Assembly (NCBI RefSeq): GCF_900240315.1
Contig: NZ_OEPZ01000001.1
Span: forward strand, 372,001-436,000
Direction: 5' to 3'
Length of the DNA stretch: 64,000 bases
From: Dorea phocaeensis
Lineage (GTDB): Bacteria > Bacillota > Clostridia > Lachnospirales > Lachnospiraceae
The notes beneath the pieces are model-generated. The model saw nothing but the letters and a program-made list of their open reading frames with translations, had not been told where the DNA came from and did no database searches. This document shows, piece by piece, positions 51,812 to 61,088 of the stretch. Every line of letters begins with the position of its first letter. Within the stretch, counting starts at the first letter, position 1. Made by a program: the position numbers and the translations under genes.

Positions 51812-53245
51812 CATTTCATCATAAAGTTTTTCATACTGTTTTGCGGAAGTTTTCCATGAGAAATCTGCATTCATGCCGCGCTCCACAATTTTATTCCACT
51901 CCCGCTTCTTGTCATAATAAATCCGTTCCGCATAACGAATCGTTCCCAGCATCTCATGGGCATTATAATTGGCAAAGCTGAATCCGGTTCCCTTTTTCTC
52001 AAATTCATTATATGGCTCGACCGTATCTTTTAAGCCGCCTGTCTCACGGACAATCGGAACTGTTCCGTAGCGCAGGCTCATTAACTGACTCAGCCCGCAT
52101 GGTTCAAACAGAGACGGCATCAGGAATGCATCACAGGCTGCATACACCTTATGAGACATTGCCTCAGAATAATAAATATTGGCAGATACCTTGTCTGCAT
52201 ACTTCCAGTCAAAATGACGGAACATATTCTCATAACGTTCTTCACCGGTTCCAAGCGCCACAATCTGGACTGCATCCTGACACAGTTCATCCATAATATA
52301 AGCTACCAGATCAAATCCTTTCTGATCCGTCAGTCTGGAGACAATTCCGATCATCATCGTCTTAGGATCCTTAGCAAGTCCAAGCTCTTCCTGCAGCGCC
52401 GTTTTATTCTTAATCTTCTCTTTCCTGAAATTCTCTACAGAATAATTTTTCACAATATGCGGATCCGTCGCCGGATTGTATTCATCGTAATCAATACCGT
52501 TCACAATACCTGATAAGCAATTAGCACGGGCATTCATAAGTCCATCCAGACGTTCTCCATAGAACGGTGTACGAATCTCCTGTGCATAAGAATTGCTGAC
52601 CGTCGTAATCCGATCCGCATACACGATTCCACCCTTCAGATAGTTCGCATCCTTGTAAGCCTCCAGTTTATCCGGTGCAAAATAATATTCCGGAAGTCCC
52701 GTAATATCTCTAACCCGCTTCGGATCCCAGGTACCCTGGAACTTTAAGTTATGTATGGTAATCACCGTCTTGATTCCCCGATAGTATTCATTCCCATAAC
52801 GGAAATTATCCAAAAACACAGGAATCAGACCTGTCTGCCAATCATGACAGTGAATAATATCCGGTCTAAAATCAATCACTGGAAGTGAACTTAAGACCGC
52901 CTTGGAAAAGTAAGCGAACTTTTCAATATCTGTATAAGTGTCTCCATAAGGCGCAAATCCGTTAAAATAATATTCGTTATCTATAAAATAGAATGTAATT
53001 CCTTCGTATTCTAATTCCAATACACCCACATATTCGGTTCTCCAGTTAAGATCCATATAGAAGTGGGTTTTATAAACCAGTTTTTCTTTCCACTCTTCCT
53101 TCATACACATGTATTTAGGAAGCATCACACGTACGTCATATTTTTCTTTGTCAAAATTTTTCGGTAAGGATCCTGCTACATCCGCAAGTCCTCCAGTCTT
53201 TATAAATGGTACCGCCTCTGAAGTCGCAAAAAGTATTTTTTTCAT
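51809..53245 (-). CDS. glgA: glycogen synthase (ADP-glucose type)
   Basis: Adds glucose from ADP-glucose to growing alpha-1,4-glucan. The 478 residues form a GT5 glycosyltransferase: the N-terminal FIKTGGLADVAGSLPK binds the sugar nucleotide, with HCHDWQTGL, and the C-terminal EPCGLSQLMSLRYG motif contains the catalytic Glu. ATG 53245 follows GGAGGG; a longer frame to 53269 lacks support. TATAAT at 53281-53286 may be its -10, but no good -35 is visible. Other glg genes are not in this window. Confidence 0.95.
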   Translation of the reverse strand: MKKILFATSEAVPFIKTGGLADVAGSLPKNFDKEKYDVRVMLPKYMCMKEEWKEKLVYKTHFYMDLNWRTEYVGVLELEYEGITFYFIDNEYYFNGFAPYGDTYTDIEKFAYFSKAVLSSLPVIDFRPDIIHCHDWQTGLIPVFLDNFRYGNEYYRGIKTVITIHNLKFQGTWDPKRVRDITGLPEYYFAPDKLEAYKDANYLKGGIVYADRITTVSNSYAQEIRTPFYGERLDGLMNARANCLSGIVNGIDYDEYNPATDPHIVKNYSVENFRKEKIKNKTALQEELGLAKDPKTMMIGIVSRLTDQKGFDLVAYIMDELCQDAVQIVALGTGEERYENMFRHFDWKYADKVSANIYYSEAMSHKVYAACDAFLMPSLFEPCGLSQLMSLRYGTVPIVRETGGLKDTVEPYNEFEKKGTGFSFANYNAHEMLGTIRYAERIYYDKKREWNKIVERGMNADFSWKTSAKQYEKLYDEM

Positions 53246-53312
53246 AGCTTCTTTCCCTCCCATTCCCACTATATACCACTATTATAGCGTATTTTTTTTC
53301 AGAAGAAAAGGG

Positions 53313-54104
53313 TTATCTATTTTTATATTCCAGACGAATCGTGTCTGCAATCAATGCGATAAATTCAGAATTAGTCGGTTTTCCTTTTCCATTACTCACC
53401 GTGTATCCAAACAATTCATCCAGAGTATCCAGCTTCCCTCTGCTCCATGCCACTTCAATGGCATGACGAATCGCACGTTCCACACGGCTTGAAGTTGTCT
53501 GATGCATCTTTGCCACCGTCGGATACAACACCTTGGTAATGGCATTTAACACATCCATATCCTCAACCGCCATCATAATAGCATCCCTAAGGTAATGATA
53601 CCCCTTAATATGAGCCGGAATTCCGATCTCATGGATCATATCCGTTACCCGTGTCTCCAAATTCATTTCCGGCACAGGAGCCGCCTGACAGGCAGAATGC
53701 CCTAAATAGCGCATTTCATGGCGAATCATCTGATTTGCGCTCTTAATTCTGTTCACCACCACATCATTGTGAAATGGCTTCATAATGTAATAACTAGCCC
53801 CTTTCTTGAATGCATCTTCCGTGATCCGCTCCTGTCCGACTGCTGTCACCACAATGAAATCCGGCTGTTTCTTTAACTCCTTATCATTATTCACCATATC
53901 AATGACACTTAGACCATCCATCTTCGGCATAATCAGATCCAAAAGCACCACATCTGGCTCCTTCTCCCTAATCAACCGGTACATATCCTCCCCATTATTT
54001 GTCTTCCCGACCAGATTTAGTTCCTTGTCACTGCTCACAATTTCGCCAAGCAGATCCAGAATCCTCTCATTGTCGTCAGCTATTGCCACATTAATCGCGT
54101 CCAT
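53313..54104 (-). CDS. spo0A: sporulation master regulator Spo0A
   Basis: A response regulator that starts sporulation when phosphorylated. The 263 residues have a receiver domain (1-120) with acidic pocket Asp10 and Asp11, phosphoacceptor Asp56 in [10 protein letters not shown] and the conserved Thr/Lys switch residues, then a DNA-binding C-terminus (about 150-263) with [17 protein letters not shown] and [18 protein letters not shown], the Spo0A recognition helix. GGAGG lies before the ATG. It is downstream of spoIVB, the usual order in Clostridia and Bacilli. Confidence 0.98.
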   Translation of the reverse strand: MDAINVAIADDNERILDLLGEIVSSDKELNLVGKTNNGEDMYRLIREKEPDVVLLDLIMPKMDGLSVIDMVNNDKELKKQPDFIVVTAVGQERITEDAFKKGASYYIMKPFHNDVVVNRIKSANQMIRHEMRYLGHSACQAAPVPEMNLETRVTDMIHEIGIPAHIKGYHYLRDAIMMAVEDMDVLNAITKVLYPTVAKMHQTTSSRVERAIRHAIEVAWSRGKLDTLDELFGYTVSNGKGKPTNSEFIALIADTIRLEYKNR

Positions 54105-54147
54105 TTTATTTATTTCCTCCTCTCTCTAATAAAAACCGTCGAGAATG

Positions 54148-54176
54148 ATTATATAATCCCGCCCTGGCGAGTTCAA
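54148..54176 (-). promoter_or_regulatory. vegetative promoter of spo0A
   Basis: TTGAAC (54171-54176), a 17-base spacer and TATAAT (54148-54153) on the minus strand. Confidence 0.75.
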
Positions 54177-54184
54177 GAAATTGC

Positions 54185-54212
54185 TGTCGTAAAAACCTGA
54201 CCGTTATCGACA
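54185..54212. promoter_or_regulatory. two 0A-box-like sequences upstream of spo0A
   Basis: TGTCGTA on the plus strand (54185-54191) and TGTCGAT on the minus strand (54206-54212) each match six of seven bases of the Spo0A box TGTCGAA. They lie 9-36 bases upstream of the -35 element. Confidence 0.35.
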
Positions 54213-54221
54213 TAATTATTC

Positions 54222-55286
54222 TTATTTGACATAATCCAACATGTTTTCAATAAAAATTCCATACCCTTTTGTAGAGTCCTGTACAAATACATGGGTTACT
54301 GCTCCCACAATTTTTCCATTCTGAAGAATTGGGCTTCCGCTCATCCCCTGTACAATTCCGCCCGTTACTTCCAGTAATTTGGGGTCTGTCACTTCCAGCA
54401 CCAGACCTTTATTGACTTCTTTCGTGCTTCTGTCGATTTTTGTGATACGAATCTCATATTCTTTAACCTTTCCTTCCACTGCACAGCGGATAGAAGCCGG
54501 ACCTTCCTGAATCTCCTGCGTCTTTGCCGCCTCCATCGGCGTCTGGTCGGTAAATAACGCATCAATCCGATCAATTTTCCCGAAGATTCCACAATCTGTA
54601 TTCTGTTCAATACTTCCCAGCATATTGTAGTTATTATAGACAATAATCCCCTCCATACCACCAGGAGTCCCGCTCTTTCCCTTCTGGATATCTTTGATGC
54701 TGGTCTCATAGACACGACCGCTTTGAATTGCTAATAAACCGCTGGTATCTACATCATGGATCCCATGTCCAAGTGCTCCGAATCTACTGTCCGCATTAAG
54801 AAATGTAATTGTTCCAAGTCCCTGCGCATTATCTCTTACCCAAACACCCAGTTTATATTCTTTACTGTCACATCGGACAGGCTTTAATTTTACATTCATC
54901 ATTCGATCCTGACGGCGTACTTTCAGTACGACTTCTTCTTTATCAATCTCTTTCACCGCATCCACAAGTTCTGCCTTACTGCGAATCTTTTGTTCGTCAA
55001 GCGCTAAAATATAATCTCCAGACTTAAGAAGGTGTTCTGCCGGCTCGCACTTCATACCATTAACATCCGTCACAGCCTCTGTTCCCAGCACCATAGCTCC
55101 CTCCATCTCCAGATAAATACCGATCGGCATTCCTCCCGGAACTAACATTTGCCCTTCTGACATACCTGCGCTTACTTCCTTTTGCAGCTTCTTCTGCTGA
55201 AATTGAATCAGATAATAACTTCCGCCCACCGAAACAGTGAAAGCTGTAATCATAATTAATATTCTGCGATACCAGTACTTTCTCAT
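54222..55286 (-). CDS. spoIVB: SpoIVB peptidase
   Basis: A serine peptidase made in the forespore that signals to the mother cell and triggers sigma-K processing in Bacilli. The 354 residues have one N-terminal membrane segment (residues 8-26), a PDZ domain (about 65-140, SGDYILALDEQKI), and the S55 peptidase domain with the catalytic His in GALGHGIHD and Ser in MSGSPI. GAGGTGA precedes the ATG. It lies between recN and spo0A, the conserved position. Confidence 0.95.
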   Translation of the reverse strand: MRKYWYRRILIMITAFTVSVGGSYYLIQFQQKKLQKEVSAGMSEGQMLVPGGMPIGIYLEMEGAMVLGTEAVTDVNGMKCEPAEHLLKSGDYILALDEQKIRSKAELVDAVKEIDKEEVVLKVRRQDRMMNVKLKPVRCDSKEYKLGVWVRDNAQGLGTITFLNADSRFGALGHGIHDVDTSGLLAIQSGRVYETSIKDIQKGKSGTPGGMEGIIVYNNYNMLGSIEQNTDCGIFGKIDRIDALFTDQTPMEAAKTQEIQEGPASIRCAVEGKVKEYEIRITKIDRSTKEVNKGLVLEVTDPKLLEVTGGIVQGMSGSPILQNGKIVGAVTHVFVQDSTKGYGIFIENMLDYVK

Positions 55287-55306
55287 CTTGGTTCACCTCA
55301 CTAAAA

Positions 55307-55339
55307 AAGATAGATATCCATCTTTCGGATATCTATCTT
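55307..55339 (-). terminator. intrinsic terminator of recN
   Basis: AAGATAGATATCC and GGATATCTATCTT form a perfect 13-base stem with a short loop, followed by TTTTTT on the minus strand, between recN and spoIVB. Confidence 0.9.
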
Positions 55340-55367
55340 ATTATGTGAACAATTCCTGATATTTACA
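55339..55367 (-). promoter_or_regulatory. possible forespore (sigma-F/G type) promoter of spoIVB
   Basis: TGTAAA (55362-55367), a 16-base spacer and CATAATA (55339-55345) on the minus strand, resembling forespore -35 and -10 elements. It would start transcription inside the stem of the recN terminator. Confidence 0.4.
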
Positions 55368-55372
55368 CTGGT

Positions 55373-57046
55373 TTATTTTGTATGTTTTGCGAGTTCTTTC
55401 ATTTCTTTTGCGTTTTCAATTACCGTCTCCGTAATCTTTGCTCCTCCAAGGATTCTCGCAAGTTCCATCACCGACTCTTCTTCCCCAAGCTGTCGAATCG
55501 TCGTTTTGGTATCGGAAAAACCAGCTGTTTTTTCAATCAAATAATGACAATCTGCCATCGCCGCAATCTGCGCCAGATGGGTAATGCAGATCACCTGATG
55601 TTTCCGTCCAATGACCGCCATCTTCTCAGACACCTTCTGTGCCGTTCTTCCGCTGATTCCCACATCAATTTCATCAAAAATCAGCGTTTCTACTTCATCT
55701 CGGTCTGCCATCACCGTCTTAATTGCCAGCATAATCCGAGAAAGCTCTCCACCGGAAGCCACATTCGCAAGCGGACGCAAAGGCTGACCTGGATTCATAG
55801 AAATTAAAAATTCCACATCATCCATTCCGTCTGCCGTATATCCGGCGGTCTCCTGAAAGGAAATCTGAAAACGGACATCCGCAAAATTCAGATCTTTTAA
55901 TCCTTCTGTAATTGCCTGTTCCAGGATCTTAGCCTGTTCTTTCCGAATTAAGGATAACGCTTTTGAAGAAGTCAAAAGTTTCTCTTCGGCCTGCCTGCAT
56001 CGCTCCTTCAAGCCCAGAACATACTGGTCATAATCCTCCAAAATTCGGATCCGCTCCTCCTGTTTTCTACAGTATGTAGCAATCTCTTCCAACGTACTTC
56101 CATATTTGGTTTTCAAATGATTGATCTCATTGAGCCGCTTCTCCGTCTCGTAAAATTCTTCCTCTGAATATTCCAGACTCTTACTGTAATCCGAAAGTTC
56201 CCGATTAAAATCATTCAGCAGGCTATCCACCTCTACCAGCTGTCCATAGAGTTCTTCTGCCCGTTCATCGTACTGTGCCGCATCCGCCATCATACGGATC
56301 GCCCGGCTTAATCCGTCGCTTGCACTTCCTTCCCCTTCACTGGTATAACGGTAAGCTTCCGCCGTCTGATCGGCAATTTTCTTCCCATTGGACATTCTGC
56401 GGTACAGCGTCTCCAGTTCTTCATCTTCTCCTGGTTTTAAGTCTGCATCCAGAATCTCTGCCACTTCAAATTGAAGAAAAGAAAGTTCCTTCGCTCTCTC
56501 TCCTTCTTCTGATACACTTTCCTTCAGTTCTTTTTCACAGGCCTTATACTGATGATAAGCGTCTGCTGTATCCTTTTTTACTTCCGCGATATAATCACCA
56601 GCGAAAGCATCCGTAATCCCCAGATGATTCTTTTTGTACAGAAGAGACTGATGCTCATGCTGCCCATGAATATCAATCAGAATCTCTGCCACTTCCTTAA
56701 GAAGACTGATCGGAACGGTCTCTCCGTTAATTCGGCTGACACTTCGTCCCCGCATCAGGCGCCTGGAAAGCGTAATCATACCATCCTCCGGATAGACTTC
56801 CAGCCTGTGAAGTTTCTGAATCTGCTCATCTTTCTCTATGGAAAATGTCAATTCCACAAAGCCATACTCTGCTCCCTCGCGGATCATATCCTTTTGATAC
56901 TTTCCTCCAAGAGCAAGGTTCACAGATCCCAGGATAATTGATTTCCCGGCCCCTGTCTCTCCTGTCAGAATATTGAGCCCCTCCTGAAATTCCACCTCGA
57001 TTTCATCGATCAAAGCCAGGTTCTTTACGTGTAAATTCTGTAACAT
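55373..57046 (-). CDS. recN: DNA repair protein RecN
   Basis: An SMC-like ATPase acting at DNA double-strand breaks. The 557 residues have Walker A GETGAGKS near residue 35, a long coiled-coil middle, the ABC signature VASGGELSRIMLA near residue 445, and Walker B TLIFDEIDVGISG. The Ala/Lys-rich C-terminus is normal. AGGAGG lies 3-4 bases before the ATG, overlapping the argR stop. The argR-recN order is typical of Firmicutes. Confidence 0.97.
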   Translation of the reverse strand: MLQNLHVKNLALIDEIEVEFQEGLNILTGETGAGKSIILGSVNLALGGKYQKDMIREGAEYGFVELTFSIEKDEQIQKLHRLEVYPEDGMITLSRRLMRGRSVSRINGETVPISLLKEVAEILIDIHGQHEHQSLLYKKNHLGITDAFAGDYIAEVKKDTADAYHQYKACEKELKESVSEEGERAKELSFLQFEVAEILDADLKPGEDEELETLYRRMSNGKKIADQTAEAYRYTSEGEGSASDGLSRAIRMMADAAQYDERAEELYGQLVEVDSLLNDFNRELSDYSKSLEYSEEEFYETEKRLNEINHLKTKYGSTLEEIATYCRKQEERIRILEDYDQYVLGLKERCRQAEEKLLTSSKALSLIRKEQAKILEQAITEGLKDLNFADVRFQISFQETAGYTADGMDDVEFLISMNPGQPLRPLANVASGGELSRIMLAIKTVMADRDEVETLIFDEIDVGISGRTAQKVSEKMAVIGRKHQVICITHLAQIAAMADCHYLIEKTAGFSDTKTTIRQLGEEESVMELARILGGAKITETVIENAKEMKELAKHTK

Positions 57047-57054
57047 TTATCCTC

Positions 57055-57504
57055 CTATAAGACAATCTTTCTGATCTTGTCCATCACCGCTACTGTATCC
57101 TCCACGCTTCGGATCGCACACATAATGGTATCGTCTCCCGCGATACTTCCCACTACCTCATTCCATTTCATACCGTCAATCGCCACACAAACCGCCATTG
57201 CCATGCCGGATACCGTCTTGATAACCAAAATATTCTGCGCCATATCCATGGATACAAATCCATCTCTGAGTACTCGAATATATTTCTCACTCATTCCATT
57301 TTCTGCCGCCTGATGTACGGCATAACGCTGCTTTCCGTTTTCAGAAGGGACTTTTGTAAGCTTCAGATCTCTGATATCTCTGGATACCGTTGCCTGTGTC
57401 ACATGAAAGCCTTCCTGATTCAGATAATCCGCAAGCTCCTCCTGTGTCTCAACATGATATTTGTTAATTAATTCAATAATTTTTGCATGTCTGTTCACTT
57501 TCAT
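57055..57504 (-). CDS. argR: arginine repressor ArgR/AhrC
   Basis: A 149-residue regulator of arginine metabolism. The winged-helix N-terminus (about 1-70) contains TQATVSRDIRDLKLTKV, the recognition helix. The C-terminal oligomerisation and arginine-binding domain (about 80-149) has IKTVSGMA and GSIAGDDTIMCAIRS, whose Asp-Asp pair binds arginine. It lies 3 bases after nadK and 8 before recN, as in other Clostridia, which suggests cotranscription. Confidence 0.96.
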   Translation of the reverse strand: MKVNRHAKIIELINKYHVETQEELADYLNQEGFHVTQATVSRDIRDLKLTKVPSENGKQRYAVHQAAENGMSEKYIRVLRDGFVSMDMAQNILVIKTVSGMAMAVCVAIDGMKWNEVVGSIAGDDTIMCAIRSVEDTVAVMDKIRKIVL

Positions 57505-57507
57505 GGT

Positions 57508-58341
57508 TTAATTTCCTTTCATCTTTCTGCGCAGCGTTTCTAAAAAGCTGACCTTACTTAACTTCATAATTTTCGTATAAGCTTCCGCTCGGCGAACCCG
57601 CACTCGGTCGCCTGTTTTTAGTACCACCGTATCCGCACCGTCAAACGTAACAAACACCTCTTCTTGAGAACCTTCTCTTCCCGCCCCGATTTCAATTTCA
57701 ATCTCATCTTCAGAAGACAGCACAATACTGCTGGTATTAAGCGCATGGGAACAGATTGGCGTAATCACAAACATAGATGCGGTAGGTTCCACGATAGGAC
57801 CGCCTGCGGATAAATTGTAAGCGGTCGATCCTGTCGGCGTAGAGATAATCACGCCGTCGGCTTCATAAGAATTCAGAAGTTCTCCATTAACATATAACCG
57901 GAAATGAATAATCCGAAGCTGTCCCTTTCTGGATACCACAATATCATTCAGCGCAATGTCTTTCTTGCCATCTTCAAAGATCCCTTCTACCATCATCCGT
58001 TCTTCAAACATGCAGTGTTCTTTTATGATCTGATCCAGCGCATCGTCCAGATGAGACAGTTCAATCTCCGTCAGATAGCCAAGTGTCCCCATATTAATTC
58101 CGATAATCGGCACGTCCCGGCTCCATAATAACCTTGCCACCTCGATCAGACTTCCATCGCCACCAATTACAATGGCGCAGTCCAGTTCTTCCGGCACCGT
58201 ATCTTTCCTGATATTTTTCTGTGCATCTTTTTGGCACAGCGTACAGATTTTCCCTGCCTTTTCCAGCGTCTCTTTTACCTTGCTGGTAACCGCATGATCC
58301 ACATCTTTTCCGTCATTCGTTACAATTAGAAATCTTTCCAT
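57508..58341 (-). CDS. nadK: NAD kinase
   Basis: Phosphorylates NAD to NADP. The 277 residues contain the GGDGSL motif, NMGTLGYLTE, and TPTGSTAYNLSAGGPIV with SSAG-like substrate residues. The usual NE motif appears as LNDIVVSR (Asp in place of Glu), which still fits the family's range. AGGCGAG precedes the ATG. It lies 15 bases downstream of tlyA. Confidence 0.95.
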   Translation of the reverse strand: MERFLIVTNDGKDVDHAVTSKVKETLEKAGKICTLCQKDAQKNIRKDTVPEELDCAIVIGGDGSLIEVARLLWSRDVPIIGINMGTLGYLTEIELSHLDDALDQIIKEHCMFEERMMVEGIFEDGKKDIALNDIVVSRKGQLRIIHFRLYVNGELLNSYEADGVIISTPTGSTAYNLSAGGPIVEPTASMFVITPICSHALNTSSIVLSSEDEIEIEIGAGREGSQEEVFVTFDGADTVVLKTGDRVRVRRAEAYTKIMKLSKVSFLETLRRKMKGN

Positions 58342-58356
58342 CTCGCCTGATCCTTT

Positions 58357-59166
58357 TTAACTTTTTGCCAGTGTCGCAAATGCCTCGTCTACCGTCTTCT
58401 TAATATCCACTGTCTCTGCTACTCTATCATATTCTCCGCACTTTTCCAAATGCACAAGATATTCAATATTGCCTTCCGGACCTTTGATCGGAGAGAACTC
58501 CAGATTCAACACGGCAAATCCAATAGACATTGCATACTGAATCACCATATCAATCACTTCCAAATGCGTGCTCTTTTCCCGAACAACACCCTTTTTGCCG
58601 ACTTTCTCCCGTCCGGCTTCAAACTGTGGTTTAATCAGCGCTACAATCTGACCGTGTTCGGTCAGGTATTCGTGAATCGGAAGCAGAACCTTTGTAAGTG
58701 AAATGAAAGAAACATCAATAGAAGAAAAATCAATCGGTTCGCCTAAATCTTCCGGCGTCACATATCGAATATTCGTCTTTTCCATACATACGACACGTTC
58801 ATCCTGCCGAAGCTTCCAATCCAGCTGCCCCCGTCCCACATCGATAGCAAACACCTTTTTCGCTCCATTTTGCAGCATACAGTCTGTAAAGCCTCCGGTT
58901 GAAGATCCTACATCCGTACAAACCTTACCGTCTACGCTGACGTCAAAATTATGGATTGCTTTTTCCAGCTTCAATCCTCCACGGCTGACGTAAGGCAGCG
59001 TATGTCCACGCACTTCAATCTGAACCTCTTCCGGGAATGTTGTTCCGGCCTTATCTTCTCTTTGCCCATCCACGAACACATTTCCTGACATAATAATTGC
59101 TTTTGCCTTTTCTCTGGAAGCAGCCAGATTCCGCTTTACCAGTAATACATCCAATCGTTCTTTCAT
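58357..59166 (-). CDS. tlyA: TlyA-family rRNA 2'-O-methyltransferase
   Basis: A 269-residue protein with an N-terminal S4 RNA-binding domain (ERLDVLLVKRNLAASREKAK) and a FtsJ-like methyltransferase domain: DVGSSTGGFTDCMLQNGA is the SAM-binding loop, followed by SFISLTKVLLP and ALIKPQFEAGREKVGKKGVV with catalytic Lys residues. Mycobacterial TlyA methylates 16S C1409 and 23S C1920; the target here is inferred. It lies between dxs and nadK, the conserved Firmicute order. Confidence 0.93.
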   Translation of the reverse strand: MKERLDVLLVKRNLAASREKAKAIIMSGNVFVDGQREDKAGTTFPEEVQIEVRGHTLPYVSRGGLKLEKAIHNFDVSVDGKVCTDVGSSTGGFTDCMLQNGAKKVFAIDVGRGQLDWKLRQDERVVCMEKTNIRYVTPEDLGEPIDFSSIDVSFISLTKVLLPIHEYLTEHGQIVALIKPQFEAGREKVGKKGVVREKSTHLEVIDMVIQYAMSIGFAVLNLEFSPIKGPEGNIEYLVHLEKCGEYDRVAETVDIKKTVDEAFATLAKS

Positions 59167-59191
59167 ACCGTTCTTTCTCGTTCTCCTTGCT

Positions 59192-61063
59192 TCATTTCTC
59201 TTCTATCTTCTGGAATACTTCTAAAATCCGTTCTGTCATCGTCTCATTATCAAGTCCGGTCTCTCTTCTTAACATACCGATACTTCCATGCTCCACATAA
59301 TCATCCGGAAGAGCCAGCGTTAACACCCGCACCGGAAGACCTTTTCTGGAGACATATTCCACCACATGTTCGCCAAAGCCACCGGTCTGAACATTTTCCT
59401 CAATCGTCACCAAAAGACGATGATTTGCAGAAAGAGCCTCAATCATATCCGTATCAAGCGGCTTTACAAATCGTGCATTCACAAGCGTACATGACTGTCC
59501 TTTCTGTTTCAAAGCCTCGCGTACACGAACCGCTTCTTCATACATATGACCTACGCTTAAAAGGGCAATTCCCCTTTCTTCTTCGATCATTTCGCTCTTT
59601 CCATATACCACCGGCGCCCGATATTCCTCTCCACCATCATATGCCGTTCCGCGTGGATAGCGAAGCGCAATCGGACCCTCATACCTAAGGGCGAACCGCA
59701 GCATATCCGCCAGTTCCCACTTATGCTTCGGCGCTATCACTACCATATTGGGGATACTGCTCAAATAGGAAAGGTCAAAGATACCTTGATGCGTCTCCCC
59801 ATCACTTCCTACCAAACCTGCCCGGTCTACAGCAAAAACCACCGGAAGGTTCTGAAGCGCCACGTCATGAATCAGCTGGTCATACGCCCGCTGTAAAAAG
59901 GACGAATAGACCGCAAATACCGGCTTCATTCCTCCTGCCGCAAGACCTGCAGCAAAAGTAACCGCATGCTCTTCTGCAATTCCCACGTCAAAAAACCGCT
60001 TCGGATACTTCTGACGAAACAGACCAAGTCCGGTCCCATCGGCCATAGCTGCCGTAATCGCCACAAGGGAAGGGATTCGTTTTGCTTCATCACAGAGCAC
60101 CTTGCCAAAGACGTCTGTATACGTATCCTTCTCTTTATCTGCCAGTACTTTTCCCGTCTGTACATTAAAGGGACCTACCCCATGGAATTTAGAAGGCTGC
60201 TTTTCTGCCGGCTCATATCCTTTTCCCTTCTCGGTAATCACATGAAGGAGCACCGGCCCGTCAATCTTCCTGGCCTCCTGAAATGCCTCATAAAGAGTCC
60301 TAAGCTGATGTCCGGGAATCGGTCCCAAATAGGTAATTCCCATATCTTCAAAGAACATTCCCGGCACCACCAGCTGCTTAATGCTGCTCTTCGTCCGCCG
60401 GAGCTGTTCAATCATAGAATCTCCTACTACCGGCACTTTATGAAGCGCCGTCGTAATTCCTTTTTTCAATTCTGTATAAATGTCTGCTGTCCTAAGTCTT
60501 GCCAGATAAGCAGACATTCCTCCTACATTTTCGGAAATGGACATATGATTATCATTTAATACAATAATAAAATTCGTATGAAGGGATGCTGCGTTGTTGA
60601 GCGCCTCATAAGCCATGCCTCCGGTCAGAGAACCATCTCCGATCACGGAAATCACACGGTAGTCCTCGCCCTTAAGATCTCTTGCATGAACGTATCCCAG
60701 ACCTGCTGAGATAGACGTAGAACTATGTCCGGTATCAAACGCATCACAGTCACTTTCTTTTCTCTTAGGAAACCCGCTCATACCGCCATATTTGCGAAGA
60801 TCATCAAATCCATCCTTTCGCCCCGTTAAAAGCTTATGGGTATAAGCCTGATGTCCGACATCCCAGATAATCTTGTCCGAAGGAAGATCAAAAGCAAGAT
60901 GCATCGCCATAGTCAGTTCCACCACACCCAGGTTTGAAGCCAGATGCCCGCCTGTCTTACTGATCTTTTCAATCAGAAATGTGCGAATTTCTTTTGCCAG
61001 TTCTTCCAGTTCCTCTGCACTTAGTTTTTTTATATCATTCTCTTTTTGTATCCGTTCTAACAT
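59192..61063 (-). CDS. dxs: 1-deoxy-D-xylulose-5-phosphate synthase
   Basis: Joins pyruvate and glyceraldehyde 3-phosphate, the first step of the non-mevalonate isoprenoid pathway. The 623 residues have the thiamine diphosphate motif GDGSLTGGMAYEALNNA, WDVGHQAYTHKLLTGR, the FDTGHSSTSISAGLG block and the catalytic GLVGSDGETHQGIFDLSYL. GAGAGG is upstream of the ATG with somewhat long spacing. ispA and xseB precede it, supplying the downstream prenyl step. Confidence 0.97.
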   Translation of the reverse strand: MLERIQKENDIKKLSAEELEELAKEIRTFLIEKISKTGGHLASNLGVVELTMAMHLAFDLPSDKIIWDVGHQAYTHKLLTGRKDGFDDLRKYGGMSGFPKRKESDCDAFDTGHSSTSISAGLGYVHARDLKGEDYRVISVIGDGSLTGGMAYEALNNAASLHTNFIIVLNDNHMSISENVGGMSAYLARLRTADIYTELKKGITTALHKVPVVGDSMIEQLRRTKSSIKQLVVPGMFFEDMGITYLGPIPGHQLRTLYEAFQEARKIDGPVLLHVITEKGKGYEPAEKQPSKFHGVGPFNVQTGKVLADKEKDTYTDVFGKVLCDEAKRIPSLVAITAAMADGTGLGLFRQKYPKRFFDVGIAEEHAVTFAAGLAAGGMKPVFAVYSSFLQRAYDQLIHDVALQNLPVVFAVDRAGLVGSDGETHQGIFDLSYLSSIPNMVVIAPKHKWELADMLRFALRYEGPIALRYPRGTAYDGGEEYRAPVVYGKSEMIEEERGIALLSVGHMYEEAVRVREALKQKGQSCTLVNARFVKPLDTDMIEALSANHRLLVTIEENVQTGGFGEHVVEYVSRKGLPVRVLTLALPDDYVEHGSIGMLRRETGLDNETMTERILEVFQKIEEK

Positions 61064-61088
61064 TATCAGATAACCTCTCGATTCTCTT

